26,974 bases of DNA from Coprinopsis marcescibilis (GCA_004369085.1 ML210447.1:1-26974); one strand, 5' to 3'; shown: positions 1-12,061, counted from the stretch's first letter. Numbers and translations: made by a program. Notes: generated from the letters alone by a model not told the origin.

Positions 1-2854
1 TGTAAAGTGCGTATGCGAGATATGGAATGAAGTGGGAAGGGTCCTTCTCTGCAAGCCGACGTCGAATCATCACAGCTTCCTCCCCTAAAGCCACTGCTTC
101 CCTTGCTTTCCCAACCCCAGCACAGCAGACCCCATGGCACAAGAGGACAACGACCAGAAGACTCTCATGCTTCTCTAGATTACTGGCGACCAGCAAACGG
201 CGAAGGTTCGTGCTTTCCTCAAAATAGGTAACCGCTTCGCTGTGACGTCGTCGCTCCATCAAAACTGACCCCACCAAGGATAGTGCCATAGCCAAGTAAA
301 CGCGAAAGGGGCCAGGCTGAGCAGCGTCCAGCTCACGAAAGGTATTAATGGCTTTGACGTCCAACCCATGGCATTCCTCGCGGCGCTGTAGCATGTCCAG
401 AATTCGGATTTGTAATAAAAGCGCAGATCCCAATACTAGACTCGGCATACTATCACTGGTTGAGGTCAGTCGACGCGCAATAGTGAGGGCTTCTTCGGCA
501 ATCCCAAGCCCTTCCCCTGATCGAAGGCGGGCATAGAGCAGCTGCGCAAGCCTGAATAGACCCGTAGCGTACTCGAGCTCCAAAGACGGATATGGGGAGC
601 GACGATAAAGTTGGACCGCCTCCTCCATCAGGCCCAGGGAAATATCTTGTGGGTATAAACAGGCCGCCATTGCACAGTATGCGTTCATCGTCACCCTGGT
701 GTTTTCTGATGTACAGCCAGCGCCGTGGAGTCTCTGTTAAGAGAATATGATGAACAGCCAAATGTCGCCTAGAGATCGACAGCTTACCACTGCTTTCTTT
801 CGCAAAGAGACTATATCAACAAGGGCGCCCATGGAAGCACTGGCTTCAAGCAGGTAGCGAGGGTTTCCAACGACGACTTCATAAAGAAGCGCGCCATGGG
901 ATTCATCCGCAATGTCATTTACCACCGAAAGCTCATGTTGGCCCAAGTGGCAACATGCATACCACAGATGCTCAAGGACCACTTCTTTTGAGAGCCTTGG
1001 GATCGCAGAAGGCTCTTCTGTGAAATCCCAGACCCAGTCCCCTTCTGTGAACCCGAGGGTCGGGACATTTGTAGGGACGAGCTCTGTCTTAATGGTGAGG
1101 AGGGAGAGACGCGAGAGGAGCACGTGGTGAACATTGATATCGATATGATAGGGTGGCGGAGCGTTTCGCGTTAGGAACTCCTGGACAGAAAGGTGGACAA
1201 GTTGGACGGGCTTTTGAGGAGTGTCTCGGGAGTAATCTTGAAGCAAGGGTCGGATGAAACCGCAAATCCTGTGGATATCCCCTTCTGTGACACCATCTGG
1301 CCTGTAAAGGGCAGCCAACCCACGGACAGACAATGGCTCCATCAGCGCAACAAAGGCTCCCATCACAACGTTGTACTTCTCCACAAATCTACAATCCGTC
1401 CACGGCAGCTTTGATAGGATGTGCGCATAGAGCGACTCCAGCTTCTTCGTGGACGTTTCTGACTCCATCCAATGGCTGCTTGCCCCTTTCACAATGTCGG
1501 CCAGCTCTGCGGGAGGATCGTAGGAGTTATCGATGTGGTTAAGAACCGTTTCGGCCCACAGGAATAAGCCCTCGGTCTTAACAATGAATTCGTCGAGCAA
1601 CTTCGGGGATATCCTTTCGTGGTAGTTTGTTTTCGACAATTGGAGCTGGGCGTATGTTCGGACATCCTGAAAACTCGATCCACCTGCCAGCAAACGGGGG
1701 AATATATGGATATGGGGTTGGCGTTCGAGGTGCTCCATTACTTGCGGAACGGGCCGAGTAGTCAGGACGAACTTGAAGGTGGCAGGGAGGCGGGGCACGT
1801 AGTCTCGAAGGAATGCCACCAGCACTTTGTCTGCTTGTTCATCCAGAGCGTCGATGCCGACGACGAACATGCGATCGGTGGGGAGTAGAGGAATGATAGG
1901 AATGACCAGGCCTTCGAATTGCGTGATGGCCGGCGAGGAAGCCAGCGCGGGAGTTTCAACAAGCAATCGTCCAATACCTTGTTCGATCTGCGGATTGATG
2001 CTGCATAGGCCACGGATGAACACGGCCATGAAGTCATCCGACGTAAGGTGTTGGTTCGTGTGGCTGAAGAACGATGCCACAAGGAGACCAATGTCGTGCA
2101 TCCCCTTGCAGATTGTGTGTGCCAAAGCAGACTTTCCACTTCCAGCTGGTCCCCCGACCACCAGTACCCGCTCGGCGTGCTCGGATGAAACACTGGTGTC
2201 GACGGATTTGGTTGCCCACGACGATATCTCTTCAAGGTGCCCAATGCGTGTTCCTTTTGAACAAACGCGCATAACATCGTAATGGCAACGTTTTGGGTCT
2301 GGTAACCGTCTTAAAGCTTCGTGGAGTTTGGTGCCAGTGGCAGAGTCTGCATCTAAATCGATTCCTTCAGCCCGAGTAGTGAAATAAATCAAAGAAAGCT
2401 CACTATGATAGTGTATTTCCAGTCTATCTGCAGCATGCGCAGTGATAGAGACGTCGTTCAGGGTGACATGGGACGATTTAGAGAACATCTCCAAGCCTAG
2501 CATACAGAGATGGTTAGTTACAACAAGGCTATCCCATTCTGAACGGTCTACTGCTTACCTGCTTTCGCTGATCCTTGGCCGCGCAAACTGCCTTTGAAAG
2601 ACTTCCAGAGCTGTCTGCTCGGTTTTGAATTGGACGACGAGCCGAGGGTAGCATCTGGGTACAGTCAAAAAAATCAGTCATTTTAGTCCACAATTTCTTG
2701 GAGGCGGGCCATACCGGTGTTCTTGGTATCTGTGATGTGGGCGGTCAGCACTCCAGTTGAAGCTCGGGAGATTCTAAGCACACTTACCTCCAATTCCAGT
2801 ACGGGCACTAGCTCGACCGTCGTTTCGCGGGCTAGCTAGTATCGTCTTTAACAT
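1..2854 (-). CDS. NLR-1: NACHT-TPR STAND NTPase, 3' end outside the window
   Basis: Fungal NLR-like signalling ATPase, a family linked to non-self recognition and heterokaryon incompatibility. My exon model (minus strand) is 2854-2788, 2729-2715, 2654-2559, 2496-2404, 2346-788, then 733 to beyond the left edge. Introns are 54-62 nt with GT..AG ends, phase 1 except the last (phase 0). The ATG at 2852-2854 is the first after an in-frame TGA. Residues 60-90 carry the FSKSSHV motif. Walker A GPAGSGKS is near residue 156, followed by a Walker B block FVVGIDALDEQ and the FVLTTRP strand. A NACHT-associated helical linker follows to residue 610. The last exon reads as TPRs (e.g. RRLAEKDPSHFIPYLAYAL) and is open to base 1. 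The 57-nt intron 2403-2347 is stop-free and in frame, so it could be mistaken for coding sequence. The N-terminal 60 residues match no domain I know. Exon boundaries are inferred from splice sites and from NLR-2. Confidence 0.85.
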
Positions 2855-5018
2855 GTCGCTGGTGATCTCTCACGCTGAGCGTTGGCTTGCCGTCTCGAAG
2901 ACAGAGTGATTAAAGCCGTTGGGCTCCAATCCAGCGTGCAGTAAGGGCTGATGCGGTCGGAAGGACAAAATGTTCGATCCTAAGGCCAGAGAGGTTTCTT
3001 GTCCTGGGCTATTTATCAGGTAACAGGTTGCGGAGCTTCCAAAGGTATCGAGTACGAGAAGCAAGTGAAGAGTATACCGTATGTGGAGTGGATCAGTCCC
3101 AAGCAGGTCAAAAGGAACGGAGGGAACTAAAAGATTTCAAATCGCAAGTTGAGATGAATGGTGAGAAGTGGTGAACAGCAGTTTGATCGATGATCATGAG
3201 CAGTGAGCAGTGAGCATTCTTTGACGTCTCCACAGCCTCCCTTATTCGCAAAATATACTTTGCATTGGTGCCTGTCCAAAGACAGTATACCAACGCTCAC
3301 AAGCATTTCAAGGTTCTTTCTGAAATCACCGCAGCCTTGGGTTTATTAATATCTTTTCCGCAACGCCGCGTATTTCCATAAGATTTTGCGGCAGAACACA
3401 CACCACAACCGACCACTTCTCCAGCGTTTCCACAGCACTGTAACGCAGGCTTGGTGGCGCCTTGACTTGAATTTGTTGGAAAACCCCCAAGATCATAAGC
3501 CCTTGTACAGCCTGTTGGCTAGCGATAATACCCATAATCGTCCAGCGAAATCGCGAGGACAGGACTCACCACAGCTTGCTCCGCCACCAGCCGTCGACAG
3601 ACTTGTCCCTACTCAATCTAAATTCGAAGCCGCGCCTACAGCATGATCATGACCCCTATGAATTCGCCTTGGAAACCATAGTACATACCGCCCTCAGGTT
3701 CGACGGTAAACATTGGCAACCATTCTATACGATGTGATATCGCAATGGGCTCAACTGTATGCAAGGGGAGGGTCAGGTGGGCACCGGAGTGCGTCGCCCA
3801 CGCAGCCGAGAGTTAAAGAAGCACTGTGAGGCAGATTGTTTCGGGACCCGGACAGGCGCATGCCGCATGGCAGTCAAGAAGCATCCTAATTCTCCTCTCG
3901 TCTACAGCATTGAGAAGATACTAAAGTATGTAGAGATGTCGCGTACTGGCACGCGATGACTTTGCTTAGGAACCGGGTGCCAAGGGTTTGGTATCTCCCC
4001 TATCCTACCCGCCTTCGCATTCTCACTCTGACACATGAAGTAGCTTCCAGGTCTCGGTCTCAGGCAAATATTCGTTGAATGGGACGATTTGTGCTCGCCT
4101 GTGACACACATCCAGCACCAACTTTGCAACTGCCAGTGATTGTGACGTGTGGGATACCCTTGTTTCTGCTTCGAACTTTATGGGCCTTGACGCGGAGCCT
4201 GGAGGAGTGGGAGGGGTGGTAATAGGGGCACCTGTGGCTGGTCAGTAACCGAATGTTAGATGATCAAGTTGCAATTACTCACCATGTGGCATGAATGTCC
4301 AAGGTGAGCATGTACCCTAAGATGCGGATTTGTGGTCCCTTTGTGTCGTCTCTCACAATTGCGGATCCATTTCAGGTCGAAACAAATGCATACACCCAAG
4401 GTTCGTCGCTCAACGGAAATTGAAAAAAGTGGGGAGCTGTGGCACTTCTTGGAGACCACGAAACGATGATGTGAGCGAGCTTTTCCCAACGAAACAGGGC
4501 AGCGTCTGGCGTCGCTGATCAAGGAATGGTAGCCTCAAGGTGCGTGGCTGGATTGTTTTCTGCGTTCGAATGCCCGGATCTGAAAGTGAAAAGTCGTCGG
4601 CGGCTTGGAGAATTGTCGAGGTTCGGTGGTCTGATAAAGATGGGTGGGCTGGGTGCGATGGCTACTATACGAGCACCGAGTCTGCGAGCTCGTTCGAAGG
4701 CGATAGAAGCTGCGTGGTTGGGGTACCCGAATGTTCGCAGAGAGACCGAGCACGGGGTGCAGTACAAAGACAGCCAATCTTGAGTTGGCGGACAACAAGA
4801 GCGTGATGGAGACGTGCAAAGTCTCCAGGGTGTGGATGGTTGAGGATGGGGATTGACAAGCAGTGGGCTTGATGTCACGATGCGGGGTGTGTTGGCGCTG
4901 TTAGGGTATGGGTCGGCTAGGTTTAGGAGGCTGGATAGGCATTAATGGCCCTCGCACCTCTCGTTGATCTCTTGCTCTGGTGCGTTTGGTACATGCTCGA
5001 CAACCGAACTGGGAGCCA

Positions 5019-5785
5019 TTAGAGGGGTGATGAGCATGCCAGAGCTCGAGTCGTGACGCTGGGATGGCCGTGTTCGTTGAAAAGCTCTCCAACAACATTC
5101 AGCGAGGCGAACGCAAGGTCTGGGTTGCGGGAATGCAAATCTGGAAGCTTGTTGGGCGGGAGCTGGAAGATAGTTGCATGAAAGGTAGCGGGGTGAATGG
5201 GGTGGGCCAACTGTGTACCGCATGTGCGCGGGTAGAGCTGTGTGTTATCCTTCCTGTGGCTGGCTGTAAGCCCTCGTTCCCCACTCCATAAGCAATACCG
5301 TGGAGGTGTCTATGCGAGACTGTAGCTCGAGGTAAGGAGATGCACTGCTCGATGGATTAACAAAACTCACTTTGAACAAGCCAGACGACAGCGAAGTTTT
5401 CTTCTCTTGCGACAACCGTATACCGGGAGATTTGGTGTTCGGCGGATTTGACAGCAGGACAGGATCGAGAACTGTCGATGGAGTCTCAGTCCCGAGAATG
5501 GTTATCTGCAGCCAAGGAAGGGCTGGTGATATATCGTCGACTCGTGCTCGTGGCAGAGAATTGCGACTCGTTCTCAGACCATGTGGCCAGTTCGGTGGAC
5601 ACAACATATACAGAGTCTCGGTTCAACAGTCGGCGTGAACGCGGGCTTTGGAGGGCATCGAGAAGTCGGTGAGAAGGATACGGAAGATTATGAGGGCGAC
5701 CGTGGAAACGACTGGGCTGTTGGAGAAGATCATGCGTTGCTCGGATTCGTTGTAGAAACAGTCGGTGGATGTCATGCTGGACCAC
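5019..5785 (-). other. Protein-like fragments of an unidentified gene, possibly decayed
   Basis: Three minus-strand frames here look more like protein than chance: a hydrophobic piece around 5623-5790 (VVSTVALIIFRILLTDF), a Ser/Thr-rich piece at about 5489-5626 (VYVVSTELATWSENESQF) and a piece at about 5245-5607 (LSQEKKTSLSSGLFK). The last runs into a plausible 51-nt intron, 5372-5322, with donor GTGAGT and acceptor CTACAG. A fourth piece at 5019-5210 contains LPDLHSRNPDLAFASLNVVG. I could not join them into one open frame or assign a family. A decayed membrane-protein gene is possible, and so is coincidence. Confidence 0.2.
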
Positions 5786-6581
5786 GAATCAAGAATTCGC
5801 ACTATTGGATGATGACCATTCAAGTATTGAGTGCCAATGACTAGTGAGGACTACTGAGAGCCTTGTGGAAAAGCACATTCAAGCGGAGATCACGCGTTTC
5901 CGATATTCTCGGATGGCGAGCGCGTCGTTGACCAAATCATTTTCATCCTCCACCGTCTCGCATCCAGCCCCCACCTTCAGCGGATTCTTTCTGCCTTCAA
6001 CGCCGGGTTAATCAATGCCACTGACGCAGGAATGGGAGAAAGGGACTGCGAGAAGACCATACATCAGACACTCAGAGACCAAAACAAAACTCAACATCCT
6101 AAACAACCTCCTCATCACCCTTGGACCCCAAGCCAGTCATGTTGGGGGAGCTTGACTTCGTGGTCTGATTCGAGGAGTGCCCAAGGGGGATGTGGGTGCG
6201 GGTGTGCCGACTTCCCACAACGCCGGCCTCCTCCAGTTTACAATTCACCGCAATCACAACCCCTGCATCAGCTTATACCCAAGATGAAGATCACCACCGC
6301 CGATAAACTATACGACCCCTATCAGGACCACTAAATACCGACCTCGACACTCACCGACAGTGTCGCTGGGCACCGTCCATCCTTCACGAATGGGGCTGGT
6401 CCCTCAGAACAGTCATTTCGGGAATTCCACCACCAGCGACATTAGGAAGAGGGGGTGGTCCAGGGGGCAGTGGGTGGTTGGAAAGGTACGCTGTAGTCAT
6501 CTCTATTGCGGATTCTGGCTATGTACCAACGATGCGTTCTAGATACCAGTCGTCGCTCACAGCGGGAAGCCGAGTCAGCGT

Positions 6582-7124
6582 TTGGCCTTCTCGTTTGGCC
6601 TTCTTCGTCAAAAGACCCGAACACACACTGTGCGTTCTTCGTGCCCCTCTTACTCCATATACATTAAAACCGACATTCCTCTGTTCTACAGCTCACCGAA
6701 ACGCAAAACCGATGACGACGACAGGGGCCGTTGTCACTACAGCCGAAACAAGAGCAAGGATGTACGTCCTTGCTCACCCCCTCGAAGCCGCACTGGTACT
6801 CGTACCCGCAACTCAACTTTCCAACCATCGCGTTTCCGCTCGTCCTCAGAAAGGGACCGTCGTTGCCGCAGCCGAAGCAATAGCAACAGCAAGGGCATGC
6901 ACCCCGCTCACCCTCTCGCAACTGCACTCCTATTCCTACTCGTACCCAAAGCCCAACTCGCCAACCACTTTGCAGTGCTTCGCCCCTCTCCTCTCGGGGC
7001 GACGGCGACGGCGACTGACACTCATCTCGCAGCCACTCCCCCGCATCCGCTATGGGCGACAAGGGGAAAGCCAGAACAAAGACAAGAAGGGGGACACGGA
7101 TATGCACGACTACTCGTCGCCTGA
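6582..7124 (+). other. Arg/Ser-rich low-complexity ORF with an internal imperfect duplication
   Basis: A 180-codon frame is rich in Arg, Ser, Asp and Lys in its first two thirds (for example RFRSSSERDRRCRSRSNSNS), resembling an RS-type disordered protein. An imperfect direct duplication underlies it: about 6719-6808 and 6848-6948 share the order AGGG(G/A)CCGT.., CAGCCGAA.., GCTCACCC.., CTCGTACCC. The RS character shifts between frames in the second copy, as expected for a decayed or never-coding repeat. The overlapping 223-codon frame (6478-7149) ends in an acidic DDDDESEV tail. I assign no function. Confidence 0.18.
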
Positions 7125-7550
7125 CGACGACGACGAAAGTGAAGTGTAAACCCATCCACCCACCTTCCACTACAACAGCTCCATGAACGCCTGCAGCCAT
7201 GCGCTCTTGGGAGGGGGAGGCAGCGCCATGACCGTTCCTCTAGGACGATCCGTCCGTGCGTATACCGCATCGCGGTAAAATCAGTTGAAGGCCGGGAATG
7301 TGGATTTGGATTTGTTTGGGGGCAGTGAGAGCAAGGAGTGCGAGTTTCGATGTGAGCCCTTAACTACACTTGTATCTGCTATTGTTCTGAAGTCAGTAAA
7401 AGCAAGTCTAAGTAGAGAAATTGGAAACATTTGTGAAGTGAATGTATTATCTTTGTCACAGCAATGTGACATGGGCAGTGGCTCTCATTGCAATGCTGTG
7501 TCGGGAACCAGATACCGTGTGAACTGCTCTAGTATCGATTCACTGCTGTT

Positions 7551-7588
7551 GTCTCTCGTCTCTCTCTCATCTCTCTCTCTCGTCCCAC
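7551..7588 (+). repeat. CT-rich simple sequence
   Basis: A run of CTCTCT with single interruptions (CGT, CAT) lies about 140 bp upstream of the proposed NLR-2 start. Pyrimidine-rich tracts are common in fungal promoters, so this could be part of the NLR-2 promoter, but that is inference. Confidence 0.6.
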
Positions 7589-7728
7589 TTCCCTTTTGTT
7601 TGTTGGGCAGCTTAGTCGGTGTCCTCGATTGTCTGGGTAAAGAGATGGAGAAGGTATTGGTTACTAACCCTTATGGATCAGTCTTTTTCTCACTACTGAT
7701 CTTCATCATGCTCAATCGCGCTTTAACA

Positions 7729-10700
7729 ATGCCGCACACTCAAACTCAGCTACGCGAGAAAGTTAAGAATTGGAAGCTAGGCGGTCGCAATCGAGGACCT
7801 AGGCAGTTTGATTCGGTGCAAAGAGATAGTAAGGCCTAATATCGTCCTTGCCATCCTATTTATTCAGTTTTCTGCAGGTTCCGCCACTCCAGATGTCTCG
7901 AGCATAACACTACCGGTCTCTGACCTTCAGGTCTCGGAGAGGACAGGGCTAAACGGCAAGCGCACAAATTCTGGTACTAATACCCACACCGATGTACTTG
8001 CTCACCCTGATTTGCAGTGATCAGCCCCAATCGCGACATCTTTCCAAACGCCTCGAACGTCAATATGCACCACCCACATTTCCAGACAGCAGACCGAATT
8101 AGCAACACCTACAATATTCGTGAGCCAAGTTCTTCACCAATTTTGTGGATTGTGACGGTAATCAATGCTTGTGGATGGTTGATTAGAAACGGACACCCAG
8201 GTCAACGAGGCGCTACGACTACTCGGGAAACCCAAGGGATGCTCCTGGGATCCTTCACGCGCTTGTTTGGACGGCACCCGCGTTATCCACATCGAGGCTA
8301 TTCTGTCGTGGGCGTCTTCGCTCGAGGCAGAACCCACCACAACTGGAGCTCAAATCCTTCTGGTTCCAGGTCCTGCCGGAAGCGGGAAATCGGCGTTGGC
8401 GCACACGATCTGCGAGCAGCTAAACAAAAAAGGGCTCCTTGTGTGCTCAATCTTCTTCGATCACACTGGCCAACAACCCACAGCAGAGGACTTCACTGTC
8501 GCACTCATCCGGGGCCTGTGCGCAATCAGCGATCCCGTCAAGAAGGCCATCGCAGAAATCATAATTCAAAACGAGACCTTGGCTTCGGCCTCAGCACTCC
8601 GTCAAGTCAAAGACATTGTCCTCCCAATCTTGCCCAAGCTCCCCGCGAACCGCAACTTTGTTGTTGGCATCGATGCTCTCGATGAGCAGCCAAACCCCAC
8701 CACACTTCGACTGTTACAAGACCACGTCCCCCACCTCCCTCCAACGTTCCGATTTATTCTCACCACCCGCCCCGATCGACGGGTGATGCAATATCTGGAA
8801 AATCGACCTCACATCATATCATTTCCCCACCGTCTGGTCGGCAATGGCAACGACACTGACGTCAAGATCTTTATCACTTTCCGGCTCTCCCAGACCGACT
8901 ACTCCAATACCATCTCTCATAAACTGTTGGCCGCGTTCATCGCCAAATCGGAGGGATTGTTCCTATGGGCCGAAACCGTTCTCAACCACATCGACAACGC
9001 GTTTGAGCACGCCGCGGAATTGGCGGATATCTTAGCAGGTGCAAGCAGCTACTGGATGGAGGCTGAAACGGCTGCTGCAAAGCTGGAGAAGCTGTATGGG
9101 CACATCCTGTTGAAGCTGGAGTGGAAGGATCCGAGGTTCGTGAAGAAGTACACCATCATCGTGGGGGCACTCGTTACAGTACGGGAGCCGCTTTCTCGAC
9201 GTGGGCTGGCTGGCTTGTATTCCCCTGACGGAATCACCGAGGATGACGTACATGGGATCTGTATGCTCCTCCGTACCTTGCTGAAAGACTACTCGAAGGA
9301 CGACCCAACGCAGCCCATACACCTCCTTCATCTATCGGTTCAGGAGTATTTGGTTCAGCGGGCCCCGCAGCCTTTCCGAATCGACTGCGAGGTCCACCAT
9401 AAAAGCCTGTCACGGTTATGCCTCCTGGCCATCCAACGAGAGCTCACACCGGCAAAGGTGCCAATCCTTGGATACTCGGATGGGGATTGGGCTTGGGATG
9501 TGACAGAGAAGAATCGCGAGATCCCAGTTCTGTTGCGAGCATCGCTCACCGAGCCGCTTTGGTACTCAATACAACACTTTAATGCACACTGGCGCTCGCT
9601 GCGGGAGGAGGCAGGCAAAGAACACACTACACTCCTTCGCGAGATCGTTGTGGAGAACCCTCGGCCCATCCTTGAGGTCGCTGCTTCGACGAGATCCAAG
9701 GTAGACATCATTTCATTGCAGCACAAAGTTTGGGTAGGTAACTTTCGATACTACTACAATCATTGGATTGACAACTCTTCACCAGCCACATGGTCCTCTA
9801 GGTATAGCACTGGCAAGACGGACGGCGAAAATCTACGTCTCGCTGGGCCGGTGTCTAAGCAGAGCCAAACGAGATGCGGAAGCCCTTGCTCTACTTCAGG
9901 GGGCAGTCGGTCTATACACTCCATACAAAGACAATAATCTGGATACTACGGTGGAACTCGAACTCACTACAAGTCTGACGTGGCTGGGAGTATGCCTATA
10001 CGAGCTTGATCGTCCCGATGATGCCCTTCCCCATGTTGAAGAAGCGGTGACCATTTGCCGCCAACTGTCGTTGGCTTGTGCAAACGAAGCTCTAGTAGCC
10101 TTGGCCCACTCGCTGGAGGCAAAGGGCTACGTGCTGGATAAGCTGAAACGCTACGACGAAGCCTACGACATCGACATGGAAGTGCTGGACCTGTATCGCC
10201 AATTGGTAGTTGGGCACCCAGAGAAGTTCCAGCACCAGTTGGGTTTGGCGCTGGGGAATCTGGCCTGGAGCCTTGACGCATGCAAGAAACATGAAGAAGC
10301 TGTCGTTGTTATACAGGAGGAGGTTGAGCTTTGTCGCAAAATGATGGAACGTGATACACAAATCAGCGGCGCAGGTCTTATCATGTCACTTGAAAGCCAG
10401 GCGAGGTATCTTAATAACGTAGGAAGAACACCAGAGGCGGTTGAATGTTCTCGGGAAGCGGTGAAGATACATCGTCGACTCATGTACGATGATCCCGAGA
10501 AATTCAACGCAGGTCTTGCAAATTCCTTGCACAATTTGGTCAGCCATCTTGATAACTGTGGTCGAGTGGCCGAGGCTATCCCATTCTCATGCGAGGCGAT
10601 CGAGATTCGTCGCCAGCTGGCTGCAAATGACCCTTCCACATTCGAGCCTGATCTTGCCCACTCCCTCCATAATCACGCATTGTATACCCGAAAAGCTGGA

Positions 10701-11936
10701 AGGATAACGGAGGCGGTTGGATACGTTCAGGATGCAGTGGAGATACGGCGTCGACTCGTGCACGATGATCCCGAGAAATTCAGCGCAGTTCTTGCAGCAT
10801 CCTTGCACAATTTGGCCAGTGATCTTTATAACTGTGGTCGAGTGGCCGAGGCTATCCCATACTCATGCGAGGCAATCGAGATTCGCCGCCAGCTGGTTGC
10901 AAACGACCCTTCCACATTCGAGCCCGATCTTGCCGACTCCCTCTATAATCATGCATTGTATACCCGAAAAGCTGGAAGGATAACGGCGGCGGTTGGATAC
11001 GGTCAGGACGCGGTGGAGATACGGCGACGACTCGTGCACGATAATCCCGAGAAATTCAACGCAGATCTTGCAAATTCCTTGCACAATTTGGCCAGCCATC
11101 TTAATAACTGTGGTCGAGTGGCCGACGCTATCCCATACTCATGCGAGGCGATCGAGATTCGCCGCCAGCTGGCTGCAAACGACCCTTCCACATTCGAGCC
11201 CGGTCTTTCCAGCTCCCTCCATAATTATGCATTGTATACCCGAAATTCTGGAAGGATAACGGAGGCGGTTGGATACGGTCAGGATGCGATGGAGATACGG
11301 CGTCGACTCGTGCACGATGATCCCGAGAAATTCAACACCGGTCTTGCAAGCTCCTTGCATAATTTGGCCAGCGATCTTAATGACTGTGGTCGAGTGGCCG
11401 ACGCTATCCCACTCTCATTCGAGGCGATCGAGATTCGCCGCCAGCTGGTTGAAAATCACCCTTCCACATTCGAGCCCAAGCTTGCCAGCTCCCTCCATAA
11501 TCATGCATTGTATACCCGAAAGGCCGGAAGGATAACGGAGGCGGTTAGATACGGTCAGTATGCGGTGGAGATACGGCGTCGACTCGTGCACGATAATCCC
11601 GAGAACTGCAATGCAGATCTTGCAGAGTCCTTGTATGCCTTGGCCCTCGATCTTTATAACTGTGGTAGAGTGGCCGACGCTATCCCACTCTCATGCGAGG
11701 CGATCGAGATTTACCGCCAGCTGGTGGCAAACGACCCTGCCACTTTCGAGCCCAAGCTTGCCGACTCCCTCCAAAACAATGCCATATACCTCCAAGGAGT
11801 TGGTAGGACAGAGGAAGCCCTTGAACGCAGGCGTGAAAGAGATGATATTCGAAGCAAACTTCCAGGTATGACCTCAATGCCATCATCCAGTGCCGATGTC
11901 ACATACTCAACTACTCTATATTTAGCTCAATCGTAA
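7729..11936 (+). CDS. NLR-2: NACHT-TPR STAND NTPase, complete model
   Basis: Paralogue of NLR-1. My exon model is 7729-7828, 7878-7973, 8018-8119, 8187-9737 and 9802-11936, giving 1327 residues. All four introns are phase 1 and 45-67 nt long (donors GTAAGG, GTACTA, GTGAGC, GTAACT). The second exon is 96 nt, the same as its NLR-1 counterpart. The FPNASNVNM motif lies in the third exon. NACHT follows with Walker A GPAGSGKS at about 161-168, Walker B FVVGIDALDEQ near 257-267 and FILTTRPDR after it. The linker from 330 to 610 matches NLR-1 (FLWAETVLNHIDN in both). From about residue 617 the protein is TPRs: a divergent first set, then near-identical paired TPRs of 92 residues. Such proteins are thought to be held inactive until ligand binding to the repeats allows NTP-driven oligomerisation. 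The start is the weakest point: ATG 7708 is an in-frame alternative. Confidence 0.85.
10420..11800 (+). repeat. 276-bp tandem repeat encoding paired TPRs in NLR-2
   Basis: The anchor ATCCCGAG recurs at 10492, 10768, 11044, 11320 and 11596, exactly 276 bp apart (92 codons, two TPRs of about 46 residues). One half reads GRITEAVGYGQDAVEIRRRL and the other GRVADAIPYSCEAIEIRRQL. Copies are nearly identical in DNA. Differences cluster at a few codons, such as the pair before CGR (DN, YN, NN, ND, YN) and the S-H/S-D/L-D position upstream. The last copy is the most diverged (NPENCNADLAESLYALALDL). This looks like recent amplification or gene conversion. Confidence 0.92.
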
Positions 11937-12061
11937 AGACTCAAGCTCGAACTATTCGAGCCACCAGCGTCCAACATCAGTAAATTACCATGCCCGATGA
12001 TATACCCTTATTGTTCTTGTGAAATTTTGTGATCCCTTATATGGTGTTACCTGTGGATCGC

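Larger units (their letters stand above)
2855..7728. other. Intergenic region between the divergent NLR genes, no confident gene
   Basis: About 4.9 kb separates the two start codons. Many short ORFs occur on both strands, but none has a recognisable domain or a convincing exon chain. It should contain both NLR promoters, although I cannot point to a TATA box or shared operator. A short stutter of GCAGTGA/GCAGTGAG lies near 3199-3213. Protein-like fragments at about 5019-5210, 5245-5785 and 5874-6010, and an Arg/Ser-rich stretch at 6582-7124, are the only parts that look once-coding. Confidence 0.5.

Noticed and set aside
7285..7707. Upstream in-frame extension of NLR-2 exon 1 with a hydrophobic stretch (VFFSLLIFIML)
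   Set aside because: The frame is open, but it crosses a CT-rich, promoter-like tract and nothing equivalent precedes NLR-1, so I start at ATG 7729 and note 7708 as an alternative.
10163..11360. Repeated minus-strand and plus-frame ORFs of 60-160 codons across the TPR region
   Set aside because: They recur every 276 bp as shadows of the NLR-2 repeat and have no independent support.
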